NCBI GenBank assembly: GCA_904063045.1
Contig: CAJFCJ010000173.1
Coordinates: forward strand, 5,464 to 29,519
DNA: 24,056 nucleotides
From: Dimorphilus gyrociliatus
Taxonomy: Eukaryota > Annelida > Polychaeta > Dinophilidae
Reading direction: 5' to 3'
The position numbers and the translations under genes are program-made. The notes below the pieces were generated by a model. The model did no database searches, was not told the DNA's origin, and worked only from the letters and a program-made list of their open reading frames with translations. Shown piece by piece: positions 9,129 to 18,936 of the stretch (positions are counted from its first letter, which is position 1; each line of letters starts with the position of its first letter).

Positions 9129-9585
9129 AGAAACTTGTGAACAAATTTTAAAATTATCTGTCATTGCCTTGGGAGAGAATGAGTAGAGAACAATGCATCT
9201 ATTTTCTTGACATTATTTAACTCTAGAAACGATTTCTTTGAGATCAAGTTAAAATAATCTGGTATTTATTTTCGTTTTCTTTTAATTTTCTATAAAAAAA
9301 AGGTAATAAATCTACAAACTGATAGAAAGTATCCATTTATTGATTGTAGATGTCAATTAATTGACAAAAAAATGTCTGCAACTTTGTAGAGGACAAAAGT
9401 GATATTCCCAGTACTGGAAATGGATTAGTGTATGGTTAGAAGATTATTGATTTACACTGCAAAAGTTGTAGGCGTTTCAATTCAATAGTTTATCTATAAA
9501 TCACTATCTAATAATGAAAAGAAGAGCAAACTTGAAAGTTCCTCTCTCAAAGAGTCTTATCAATTATTTGTCCTTTGATAAATGT
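9129..9585. other. 3' flank of the lectin gene
   Basis: No exon is supported. AATAAA at 9305-9310 is a plausible polyadenylation signal about 180 nt after the lectin stop. Confidence 0.4.
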
Positions 9586-10220
9586 TGTACTGCTCTTGCT
9601 GGCAAAATCTATGCATTTGCAAGTTATAACAATACTGGTTCTACTCGAACCTTTAAACAAATGTTTAAATTAAAACGGTTTATTCGCAATAATAATACTT
9701 AAGCAAGTAACAATATGAGAGTTTGATAGCAGAGTAGATAGTTCGTAAAAGCAGGTTGCCAAATTACCAAACTGTCTTCCAATGTTGAGGAGTAGATGGA
9801 TGGTTCCAGTGGAGGTTGTTTCCAGATGATTTTCCCAGGTCCTTGGGTCCAGATGGAAGCTGCAGGCCAAATGAGAATAGTGAGGATTTATATACTTTGA
9901 GGTTTGCCTCTGACATCCAATCATCACTTTACAGTTGCTGAAATGTGTAGTTCATATTTATGTTTAGTAAGAGGATGTTACAAGGTTGAACATTTAGGAA
10001 GGTTAATTGAATTATAACTTGGCCACACCCTAGGCAAGTTAATTAAATTATAACTTGGCCAAACCTTTATTGATAATTAAAGATGAGCCTTCAAGCTGAC
10101 TAATCAGACTTATGTTTGGCCAATGTTATAGCATTTTCTTGTGTAGGTTTTAAGATGTACATGTATATGTTGCATAAAATAATAGAGTTCAAGCATGTAA
10201 AATATAACCAAAGTTGTACA
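9586..10220. mobile_element. Solo LTR, family B copy 1 (635 bp)
   Basis: It begins TGTACTGC and ends GTTGTACA (TG...CA ends) and is flanked by 4-bp duplications ATGT at 9582-9585 and 10221-10224. It is about 90 percent alike by eye to 16918-17530. No primer-binding site, gag or pol adjoins it, so it is a solo LTR left by recombination. Inside, a unit of about 45 bp ending in AATTATAACTTGGCC occurs twice in tandem near 10000-10070. The 4-bp duplication is common for Ty3/Gypsy-type integrases; this assignment is inference. Confidence 0.82.
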
Positions 10221-10224
10221 ATGT

Positions 10225-10666
10225 TTTTCAAGATGTTTTAAAAGTAGTCTCGATGGTTTTGAAAAATTTTTGCGTTTGTTTAAATAAACTGAGTTTCACA
10301 TTACTCATATTGAACATTAGAGATTATCTTTCATACATAGAGATGGTAAAAACATATTAGTTTGTAATAGTTGTTTCAATTCATAGACTTTATTCTACAA
10401 ACTTCAAACTATTTTCATTATTTATCACTTGACATATCAGTGATTTTCATTTTCAATATTCACTAAAATATTAAATAGCTATGAGAGAGGTATACAATAC
10501 TTCAGAGCAAGTCAAAATGACCCTTGAAGTTTGAAAAGTTTAGAACTAACCTAGGCTTTTTTAAGGATAAGAGAACATTCTTTTTCATTAATTCGTTAAA
10601 ACTACTCAAAGCATATAAAAGAAAAGATTTTTTTCAAAAAATTCCAGATCGTGTATAGATTTTACT
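10225..10666. repeat. Spacer with diverged copy of lectin intron 4 (10341-10620)
   Basis: From AGATGGTAAAAAC at 10341 the sequence parallels lectin intron 4 through about 10620. Part of the lectin's 3' end was evidently duplicated; the matching 5' exons are missing and the solo LTR lies where they would be expected. No open lectin exon remains. Confidence 0.45.
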
Positions 10667-10905
10667 GGGAACAGGTGAAACTATACATGGATTAGGCTGT
10701 ACCCATGGGTAATTTGTCAATTTTTTTTTGACTGGTACATTCTTAATAACAAGTTATTGTGGAACATATATGTCAGTGAAAGTAGTTTCAAATAATTTAT
10801 TCATATTATATATAATATTATTCAAAATACATAATGTATTAATGTGTATTAATCATATAAAATTGGAAACGATTTAACCTTGGTACAGTTTAACCCAGGT
10901 ACTGT
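10667..10905. mobile_element. Short MULE-family derivative, about 240 bp, one end degraded
   Basis: The left end (GGGAACAGGTGAAAC, then GTACCCAT) matches the 1681 MULE end, and the right end contains GGTACAGTTTAACCCAGGTA, identical to most of the 2645 end. The sequence diverges after 10905, and I could not find a clean 9-bp duplication. It has no ORF. Confidence 0.6.
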
Positions 10906-11211
10906 CGAAGATCAACTGGGACTACCTTCTTGGGTCTCGCCATATTAAAGATCTCTCAGTCAGCATCTGTAAGTTCCTAGGTTACCAACGGCCGATTTCT
11001 TTATTCTCTGTATGCGTAGTAGTGGGAAAAGATATTTGAATTTTAAAAAGATTGCTCTATTTTGGGAACGAATGACAATATACTGAGAATATAATAATTA
11101 ATAATGAATATATGTTTATTTAAATGTATTAAAAATGAAAAAAGCTAAGAATGTTATACAAAGTTTAAAACTTACTAGAATAAAGTAAAAAGTATGTTAA
11201 GACACTGAGAA
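10906..11211. other. Spacer, slightly GC-richer at its start
   Basis: No exon is established. A minus-strand ATG at about 10942 opens a 17-codon frame (MARPKKVVPVDLRQYLG) that ends inside the MULE-like repeat end. It may be a leftover 5' exon or chance. Confidence 0.3.
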
Positions 11212-11560
11212 CTATTTTGAATAGATTAATGCAATCTTCTGCAAGAGGACAGCAGATGTAATCATTCCCAATCTGTATTCATCCCAAACAGCAAATACTT
11301 GGTTCTGCTTCTGGATGACACTTTTCTTCTGATACTTCTTTAGCCTTTTTTCTGATAGAAGTTTCTCTACAACTGGAATAAGACTTGATTCCTGTTTTAA
11401 AATATCTATAAGCATATAAAATGAGCCTTTTGCAGGAGTCTTTTCATTTATTCTTCTGTGCCATCATTCAACATCATTGTTGGTCCTGATGGTAAGACCA
11501 AATACAGATCAACAATTTGGTGTCCAAATTGAATGCTTAATCCAAGTACTTTCAATGTTT
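11212..11560 (-). pseudogene. MULE transposase C-terminal relic, minus strand
   Basis: After an acceptor-like TTTTTACAG the frame reads STWIKHSIWTPNC, then SVFGLTIRTNNDVE, WHRRIN and a Lys-rich tail ending at 11212. This is the same MULE C-terminal block as at 2110-2439. Two TGA codons interrupt it: at 11509-11511 where a Trp is expected, and at 11464-11466 replacing the Gly of EGWH. The catalytic core is not adjacent in this orientation. It is an old relic of the same superfamily. Confidence 0.7.
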
Positions 11561-11951
11561 CTGTAAAAATAAATTAACTTTCAAATATCAAATATGGCTG
11601 CCAATACAAAAATTATAAATAATAACTGACAGGAGAGAAGGGTTCTTAAAAAAATGTATAATCTTGTAATATTCAATAAACCAAATCAATACCAGAGTTT
11701 CAATGCTTAAAAAACAAATTAGCCTGAAAATATGCCAAGAAATGCAAAATTTATCTTTCACTTACAGACAATACAAGGAAATAATTCATTTCTCTTTTAA
11801 TAGCATTACATAATTCAGAGAAAACTGGTAAAACCATCACAATACATATACCTTTCTTCATAAATATTAATATTTTATTCTATAAATGAAGTAAACAGCA
11901 AAGAGAAAACATTTCTGATTATAAGTATCAATAATTATGCCAAGTATATCT
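11561..11951. other. AT-rich spacer
   Basis: Nothing coding, repetitive or structured is supported between the MULE relic and the BEL/Pao-like relic. Confidence 0.4.
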
Positions 11952-12221
11952 TTAGCCAGGCATAGGACGTTTTTTCCCACCCTGGGACGTTTTTTCCCAA
12001 GGACGTTTTTTCCCGACCCCGCTGACGAAGACTACCAGGTCATTGACTTTGGGAATTCGCTCACTCGGTTTATTCCATTTAGAAATAGCCTGCAGTGTAG
12101 ACACAAAATCCTGGAGCCATCTTCTCTTCAGTATCAACCTGATTGATTTCATTTGTTCATAGGAGTTTCTCATTTCTCCCTTTTCCTTGGATTGGATCGG
12201 TGCAGTGACATTTCGGCCCAT
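11952..12221 (-). pseudogene. Probable BEL/Pao retrotransposon relic (C-terminal DUF5641-like)
   Basis: An 89-codon minus-strand frame contains RRWLQDFVSTLQAISKWNKP followed by VNDLVV. This resembles the tail of BEL/Pao polyproteins, where an RRW-x-W...LQ-R-KW block precedes GDLV. No integrase or reverse transcriptase is next to it. The last third of the frame is made of the GGACGTTTTTTCCC repeat and is unlikely to be original. It is a fragment only. Confidence 0.4.
11966..12014. repeat. Three copies of GGACGTTTTTTCCC
   Basis: Exact 14-bp copies lie at 11966-11979, 11986-11999 and 12001-12014, with spacers of 6 and 1 bp. Exact identity in a decayed region implies recent local duplication or constraint. 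Confidence 0.9.
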
Positions 12222-12239
12222 TATAGGATATTCAAATTT

Positions 12240-12900
12240 AAAAAAAAAGCAACGAAATATAAAATCAATAAAAATAATATCAATAATAATTTCATATATG
12301 TGAGAGAATTATTATAAAATTCAAAATATTTTCCTTACTTCAATAGTATATTTTACATTGTGTGAACTTGGATATAATGATATATCAATACTTAGACTTT
12401 AGATATAAGGGTACATTAGAAAGAATTCTATTTCATAGGAATTAGACTGGTGCAACTATAGAAATACTTTTATTTCATGGGAATTATAATGGTACAAATT
12501 TTATAAAGACTTTTATTTCGTAGAGTTAGCTTTTAGTATTTTAGAAAGAACTCTATTTCGTAAGAAATAGACTCTTTGACTGTAACAGATGGTGGCTACT
12601 CAGGAATTAACAAAGGAACAAAGAACATGGAAAAGATGCATGTCAAACACCAGATGCTGATGAGGCAGGCCTGTTTGCAGTGGCACATGTTTGGCATGTG
12701 GCCCTAGTCTTAGGATTATATTTATATGTGTGATATAACAAATCTTTCATATTTTTGTTACATGAGAATTATGAGACTGTCAGATTTCAACTTTGTAATC
12801 CTTTGACCACTTGAACCCAAGCTTTGGCAAATGTCTAAAAGGAAATGCATTTCCCAGCTTATCAGTTCAGTTCTTTAACTGTTAACTTGATTCTGAAATA
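12240..12900. repeat. Minisatellite (about 12390-12585) in a gene-free spacer
   Basis: Four degenerate units of about 50 bp occur, each with AGAAA(G/T)A then CT(A/T)TATTTC(A/G)T, followed by a GAATTA-type segment. The flanks on both sides show no exon. The end of this spacer leads into MULE coding sequence. Confidence 0.55.
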
Positions 12901-12902
12901 AA

Positions 12903-13163
12903 TCTGGATGAAATTCCAATAGATTTCCTATTGAGAGATATAAAAGAAAAGAAAAATCATTGTATTATATTTGCACAAATCAACTGGAATGTTGTAAAAT
13001 TTGGTTCATTGATGCAACATTTAAAGTTGTCAGAGATCCATTTTATCAACTCTTTTCAATTGATGGATTCTTGAAAAACATGATGAATATCATCAGGTTC
13101 CATTAGTCTGTGTTCTGATGAGTAGCAAGAAGAAAAGCTGTCATATTGTTGTACTTCAGGTTT
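12903..13163 (+). pseudogene. MULE transposase catalytic-core relic
   Basis: In successive frames the sequence reads LDEIPIDFLLRDI, then CKIWFIDATFKVVRDPFYQL and FSIDGFL, then HDEYHQVPLVCVLMSSKKK. WFIDATFKVV corresponds to the DGTF block holding the first catalytic Asp of MULE transposases, and QVPLV-x-VLMS is the conserved strand after it. Two frameshifts (near 13000 and 13080) break it. It is on the opposite strand to the C-terminal relic at 11212, so the two are separate insertions. Confidence 0.75.
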
Positions 13164-13669
13164 GAGATATTTCAATATTTTAATCACTTTTAATTTATCA
13201 ATTAATGTGTACTAAACCTATCTTGAAGTGAGACACAATGCCTTTGGTATGATTGCCTTAGAATGGGCCGAAATGTCCTGCCCCGATTGGATCCATAGGA
13301 AAGACGCATGTGTGAGTGGCATTCTGTATGGTTCTCTAGAATGCTTTATGGCTTATCTGTGGCTCCCTCTCTTGAAACGAATGGATTCCTATGTATCTGA
13401 GCCTCGCAGTTGCTGAACACTATGACAGTAAGGAATAGCAATGGCAATGAAACACAGTTTATAGCTATAGCTGAACAAGTCACATTCACACCTATCCGAA
13501 TACTTTTAGACAAGCCTATGATACAACTTGGATTATATTTTACATGCTTGAACTATGTTATTTTATGCAACTTATACATGTACCTCTTAAAACACTAGAA
13601 ATACTCTAAAATATAAGGTCAAAAACTGGTGAAATGGGGAATTTTTAAAAATAATACAGTGTTGTAAGC
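13164..13669. other. Spacer with a GC-richer unidentified segment (13228-13420)
   Basis: A 62-codon open frame at 13228-13416 has balanced base composition unlike its surroundings, but no family I know. It shares ATGGGCCGAAATGTC (13263-13277) with the inverted sequence at 12207-12221 beside the BEL/Pao-like relic, so it is probably transposon-derived. The rest holds nothing supported. Confidence 0.35.
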
Positions 13670-13860
13670 GGATGTGGTAGAAAACGGCCATAAATCTATG
13701 GTTTTACCTTAACCCTAACCCAGCCCTTGTTTTTGCCTAACCTTTTTGAATACCCCTAACCCTGATAACATATCAACAGTTATCTTATTCCTCCTAACCA
13801 TTTCCCAGGCTGAAATCTAACTTTCAAATATTTCATTTATGGCCGTTTTCGACCGGTCCC
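13670..13860 (+). mobile_element. MITE family A, copy 3 (191 bp)
   Basis: The ends carry GAAAACGGCCATAAAT inverted repeats, and the interior matches copy 2 closely with a short deletion in the middle. The flanks TTGTAAGC (13662-13669) and TTGTCAGC (13861-13868) form an 8-bp duplication with one mismatch. CCCTAA telomere-like units lie near 13709-13720. Confidence 0.85.
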
Positions 13861-13975
13861 TTGTCAGCATGTCAAACTTAGGAGATATGCTCAGCAACTA
13901 CATATATACAGTATATTAGAATCCAAAAAGTGAAAATTTAATACCATAAATCAAATAGGTGGAATATTTAATACT

Positions 13976-16122
13976 TTAGTGACTTATATGACAAACTTTG
14001 ACTTTATTAAGAAGTATGTCTTCCAAGACTATTTTATAGTAAAATTTTCTTATTGATTCCATAATTCCTCTGCACGAATATCTATATCTTTGATATGAGT
14101 TATCACTGATATATGATTCTTCAAGTTTACAAGGACCGTTAGGCTCCATTTCCTTCAGATTCTCATAGAATAGACTGACTGTCAATTGATTCTTGTAATC
14201 TTTATCAAAATGCAAGGTAATTTCTGGATTGGTGTTTTCTGAATTGAAAGTTAAATTTCCTAATCTCCAACTTTCAATTATAGTCGATTTCTTTGATAAA
14301 ACAAAACAGGTAGAGTATAAATTGTCGTGAAGATAATCCGTATAGTATTCACGACTGCATAATCCATTTTCTATTATTCTTATAGTTTTTCCTTCTGTTT
14401 ATTTTGTGTTTTGTTAAGGAAAGAAATGAAAAGAAGATTAGAGATAGAAAATTTGAAATTTATCTACCTATATCATTAACCCGTAACAGATGATGATCAG
14501 ATGTATGAAAATTCCTAATTAAGAATTTATCAGATTGGCCTTCTGATACAATTGGAGCTATGATTCTAGCATTTTTATTGTATATTAATCCTTTGCCAAG
14601 TTTAACTACACCATCAAGACTAGTCATCCAAAAATCATTCCATTGCCCGCAAACCACATACTCCTGTAGTTCATCTCTATATACAGCGTGTGGTAATGGC
14701 ATTTCAACATAACTGCCAACAATATTGGACAGACCTATCTTAAATGATAGTATATCATTGCGATAGAAAAGTAAAATCAGTCCTCCGCAAACAGTTTCAC
14801 TTCCGTATACACTGAATGTCATTGCTTTGAAATTATTTTGAATATACAATGGCAATATATAAGACATGTGATCGTCTGTATGGATACCATACTCTCTCTT
14901 TTCTATATCTGTAGAGAATTTCATTGATAAAAAAATATTAAAAAAATGAAATTGGAAACAAAACCTTTCACAAAAACCTGAACTAAAGCGAGACCAACAT
15001 TTGTAGTTCCATCTATTTCGACTACTTCAAGATTTACTCCAGTTTCAATAAATTGTTTCGTATATTTGAAACATTTTTGGTATTTATTTTTATTCAATTC
15101 AATTATTTCCACAAAACCTGAACTCCATTTAACTTTTAGTTTTGTAATGTAATGAGTGGAATATCTGAAATCATTAATCAATTCAGCATAAATTATCAAT
15201 GGGAAAGATTCTACTAATAACCTATTTGATATGCAATAGATAGTGGGAATACCATATATCTTAAATGAAATTTTAATGTATTGTCCAATACAATCCTGAT
15301 CATTGCAGATTGAAGCCCATTCATTTTTTGAAGCAAAAGCTCCATTTATATGATCCAATGCAAATTTGCAGAAATAGTAAGAAGAGGCTGATGACTTAGC
15401 TGTACAGGTTGCTCCTTTCTTTACATTAGCTATATTTGTATAGTAGTTACTACTTTCCACTTTGTCAATTATATCTAAAATTTTAAATTTAAATAGAAAG
15501 TGATATTCCTTTGTTTGTTCTTTAAAATAAAAAAAATACAAACCATCTTGGTAAGAAAAAATCATAATTGAAGAAAATCCAGTATTGGAACTTGATGTTA
15601 CTTGAACTGGTATAAAAGTCATACTTTTAACGTCTGTGCCAAAAGTATATCTCACCAAAAAGCATTCTGTATCTTTGTTTGTTGAATCCAGATCCAATGC
15701 ATATTGTTTTTGAGTATTAGAAGCTTTATTATAAATAACAGTCACTTTTTTAGCTTTGTGGTCAGCAGACATAAAAGTATGTGATAAACAATATTCTACA
15801 ATATCATAGGCTTTTTGAAATGCTATATCAAGTTTTGGATTATTACAATAACCATGACAACCAGTTAAATGAGACTCCATGTTGATCCAGTTTGGAGATA
15901 ACACATTTTCACAATCGAAATTATAACCTCTATAAATTGCTCTTGTTGTCATGGCGGAACAACTTGAATTCCATGAAATATCGGCGACATTAATTAATAT
16001 ATTGCCTGAAAAAGAGGATATGAAAGAAACAAGATATAAAGATAACAAATGTTAAAGTACTTACTTTTAGCTTCTACGTTTAAAATTCCAAGTAAACAAA
16101 TAATCTTTTGAAATATAATCAT
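13976..16122 (-). CDS. Secreted 652-aa protein, four exons, possible FAMeT-like domain
   Basis: Exons on the minus strand are 16122-16065, 16005-14965, 14908-14468 and 14394-13976. All three introns (59, 56 and 73 bp) are phase 1 and GT-AG. The joined frame has no internal stop and ends in TAA. Exon 1 encodes a signal peptide (MIIFQKIICLLGILNVEA). The second exon is Cys-containing (CHGYCNN) with beta-rich sequence. The third holds a segment with VCGGLILLFYRND, PHAVYR and FWMTSLDGVVKLGKG. Its strand order and FW-x-S-x-DG-x(4)-G-x-G pattern resemble the farnesoic-acid O-methyltransferase-like domain (Methyltransf_FA), known in invertebrate secreted proteins where enzyme activity is doubtful. 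A similar but weaker pattern (SMTFIPVQV, then DGLYFFYF) in exon 2 may be a second copy. No transmembrane segment or GPI signal is obvious. The gene model is firm; the family call is tentative. Confidence 0.8.
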
Positions 16123-16917
16123 TTTCTGTTCATTCAGTTATGGCTTCTGCTCTCTTTTCTTTCTTTTTTTGAATCAAATTAATTTAACAACAGAATCTAT
16201 TCAATTATAAAATAGCAAGGACAAAACTTTGTAAAGTTCGAATTTTTAATATATAATGAAATTTTCCCTATCAATAAATGATAATAAAAAGCAATATCAA
16301 TACATAATTCATAAAATTTTAAAACAAGTCTTACTCTGTCGTTCTCTCTCTTTCTGTCAATTTGATTTGCTGTTTTAAAGAGAAGAAATTGATCACGTAG
16401 AATATAGATAATTTTTATTAATTCACCAGCTACAAAATCAAATCGTTATTTTGGTATGAGCAAGTTGTTTTCAACAGAAATTAAATTGAAGATAACAACA
16501 AGAAAACAATTTGGAAAGAGGATAAACTACTAAAAGTAACTGCTCGAATTAATAAAGTAATACATATTTAATGTGAAAAATATATCTTAACGCAATTTTC
16601 CAAAATTTTAACCTCAATATATGTAAATATTAGTATGTCTTTTAATTTCTGAATTAGCTTTCAGATGTTCTTTTTAGTCTCTTTCAAAGTCCTCCAATAT
16701 TTTCTTTGGTGATTTTTCAGGAATCTATTTGTTCACAGCCTGAACAAATATTTTTAGACTAGCATTTAAAATATACCTCAAATAAAAGTGATTATGTAAT
16801 TTCCTGTGTCGAGCATCTTGATTTAGAAACCAGTGAATGGAAAACAGCTGTTTGAAGGGAGGATTTACAACTTACAACATTAAGATACTCTTTTATCATT
16901 ATCAACTTCCATCATAT
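16123..16917. other. Intergenic region upstream of the 652-aa gene
   Basis: Polypyrimidine- and AT-rich sequence on the plus strand. I see no exon, RNA gene or transposon end before the solo LTR. It would hold the promoter of the minus-strand gene, but no motif stands out. Confidence 0.4.
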
Positions 16918-17530
16918 TGTACTGCTCTTGCTGGCAAAATTTATGCGTTTGCAAGTTATAACAATACTGGTTCTACTCGAACCTTTAAACAAATGTTTAA
17001 ATTAAAACGGTTTATTCGCAATGATAATACTTAAGCAAGTAACAATATGAGAGTTCAATAGCAGAGTAGATAGTTCGTAATAGCAGGTTGCCAAATTACC
17101 AAACTGTCTTCCAATGTTGAGGAGTAGATGGAGGGTTCCAGGGGAGGTTGTTTCCAGGTGATCTTCCCAGGTCCTTGGGTCCAGATGGAAGCTGCATGCC
17201 GAATGAGAATAATGAAGATTTATATACTCTGAGGTTTGCCTCTGACATCCAATCATCACTTTACAGTTGCCAAAATGTGTAGTTCATATTTATGTTTAGT
17301 AACAGGATGTTACAAGGTTCAACATTTAGGAAGGTTAATTGAATTATAACTTGGCCACACCCTAGGCAAGTTAATTAAATTATAACTTGGCCAAACCTAT
17401 ATTGGTAATTAAAGATGAGCCTTCAAGCTGACTAATCAGACTTATGTTTGGCCAATGTTTTAAGATGTACATGTATAAGTTGCATAAAATAATAGAGTTC
17501 AAGCATGTTAAATATAATCAAAGTTGTACA
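16918..17530. mobile_element. Solo LTR, family B copy 2 (613 bp)
   Basis: It has the same TGTACTGC...GTTGTACA ends as 9586-10220 and differs mainly by a 22-bp deletion near its right end plus scattered substitutions. The flanking 4-bp duplications are ATAT at 16914-16917 and 17531-17534, different from the ATGT of copy 1. This shows two separate insertions rather than the two ends of one element. Confidence 0.82.
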
Positions 17531-17791
17531 ATATTGTCATTCTCCAGAGCACTAGGCAGGACTTCATGATTATTAATTTGCATTTTTTCTTCTAATTGAA
17601 ATGCAGTGATAACATTCTCTGTAATGCTGTCCTTTTTCATTACTTTATCAGTAGTAGTATCAAGCTTGGTTATCCACCTCCCTTAAAGTGTTTTCTTTAG
17701 TTTCTGGTTGTTGAAAAAGTATGTTATATATAGAAATTGCCCAAAAACCTGGATGCATGTCTAATCTAACAGTTCACAAAAGTTAAATAAA

Positions 17792-18254
17792 ATGGTGAAG
17801 CTATCAGAAGCAAAAGGAATTTATATCTTAAACTGTCTTCAAGGACGTGAGAGGCTCATTCAAAAAGTTGCAAAGATTTTCAAATGCAGCTCAATCACTG
17901 TTCAAAACATAATAAAGTAGTTTAAAGAGCTAGCAATTGTAAAAATTAACCAAGAAGTGGTAGATCAAAATTTATGACCCATTCATTTCTATGTTCCTGA
18001 ATCAAAGAGGGCTTCTTTGACATATAAACATGACTAAATTGCCTGAGAAAGTGATGTATACAGTTTTCCTTGACCATTCAGGCTTAATCCATATTGAATT
18101 CATAGATTATGGTGAAATAGTCAACTCTATACAGTATGTGGAAACCCTGAAGAGACTATGGAAAAGACTACATAGGAAAAGGCCTAAAAACAGATTATTT
18201 TGCAACACAATAATGCCAGAAAACATATCAGTCTATAGACAAAAGATTTCATAA
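17792..18254 (+). pseudogene. Mariner-like transposase relic, internally deleted
   Basis: The N-terminal part starts MVKLSEAKGIYI and contains a helix-turn-helix-like region ending at a TAG at about 17918. After a deleted middle, the frame from 18048 reads KVMYTVFLDHSGLIHIEF, then INS-like spacing and YVETLKRLWKRL. This is the catalytic-domain pattern around the first Asp and the strand following it in mariner transposases. The HDNARPH block is degraded (NTIMPEN). It belongs with the fragment at 23655, which is a better copy of the catalytic block. Non-functional. Confidence 0.65.
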
Positions 18255-18367
18255 AAAATCAGGGATGGCCTATATGTTCATAACCCCATACAGCCCTGTT
18301 TTGGTCCATCTAACAATTATTAATAATTATTATTATCAAGTCAAAGTAGCTATTCAGCAATATAATA
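18255..18367. other. Short spacer
   Basis: AT-rich, nothing supported. Confidence 0.3.
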
Positions 18368-18838
18368 CAGTAGCGATACCCTATTTTTGGCCACTTCGCT
18401 TATTTCTATAATAATGAAGATTTTTTTTCTTGAACATTAATTTGACAATGCAATAATATGATATGGCAATTGTCACTTTGTAATCAATATAATCAACTAA
18501 TTAAATTTTTTTTCACTCTTTTAATAACAAAAAATTTTATATCTTGAAAAAATGCTGAAAAATGCCCAATATCCTATTTTTAGCTTTTGTGAATTCTGAT
18601 AAAAAATTTTTGAGAAAAGGTAGGAAATATGTTTATTTTTACATTTTGTTAATGTATAACCTATAGTGCTTCAAATAATCAGTTTACTTTTTTTTTAGTA
18701 TCTGATATTATAACCTTTATTTCTGATACAAAGTCTGAGTCTCTTGTGAAAACTTTGATACAAGTTTTGAATGTAACCATTTGGAATTTTATGAAACTCC
18801 TCCTCTACAGCCTTCCGGTACGGTATTTTAATATCTAA
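18368..18838 (-). mobile_element. Tc1-like transposon relic (one end plus C-terminal transposase)
   Basis: CAGTAGCGATACCC at 18368 followed by TATTTTTGGC is repeated in direct, diverged form near 18569 (ATATCCTATTTTTAGC), as in an IR/DR end. On the minus strand, 18838-18695 encodes KAVEEEFHKIPNGYIQNLY, then RLRLCIRNKGYNIRY and a stop. This matches the C-terminus of Tc1 transposases (W-x2-IP-x2-Y-x-Q-L-x2-SM...KGG-x-T-x-Y). Upstream coding sequence is degraded. The family differs from the intact element at 4512. Confidence 0.6.
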
Positions 18839-18936
18839 AATTTAAGGAATTAAAATTTTACAAGGTGGCCTAAAACATCTTCCTATACTGCAGTGAATGC
18901 TATTCATATATTTTCTGATAATCCAAAAATTTGGAA

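Noticed and set aside
9514-9927. Open frames of 62 and 85 codons, repeated at 16837-17259
   Set aside because: They lie within the two copies of the solo LTR; their similarity reflects the repeat, and neither looks like a protein domain.
9586-17530. One giant LTR retrotransposon that captured the 652-aa gene
   Set aside because: The two LTRs have different 4-bp duplications on their outer and inner sides, and no primer-binding site, gag or pol lies next to them. They are independent solo LTRs.
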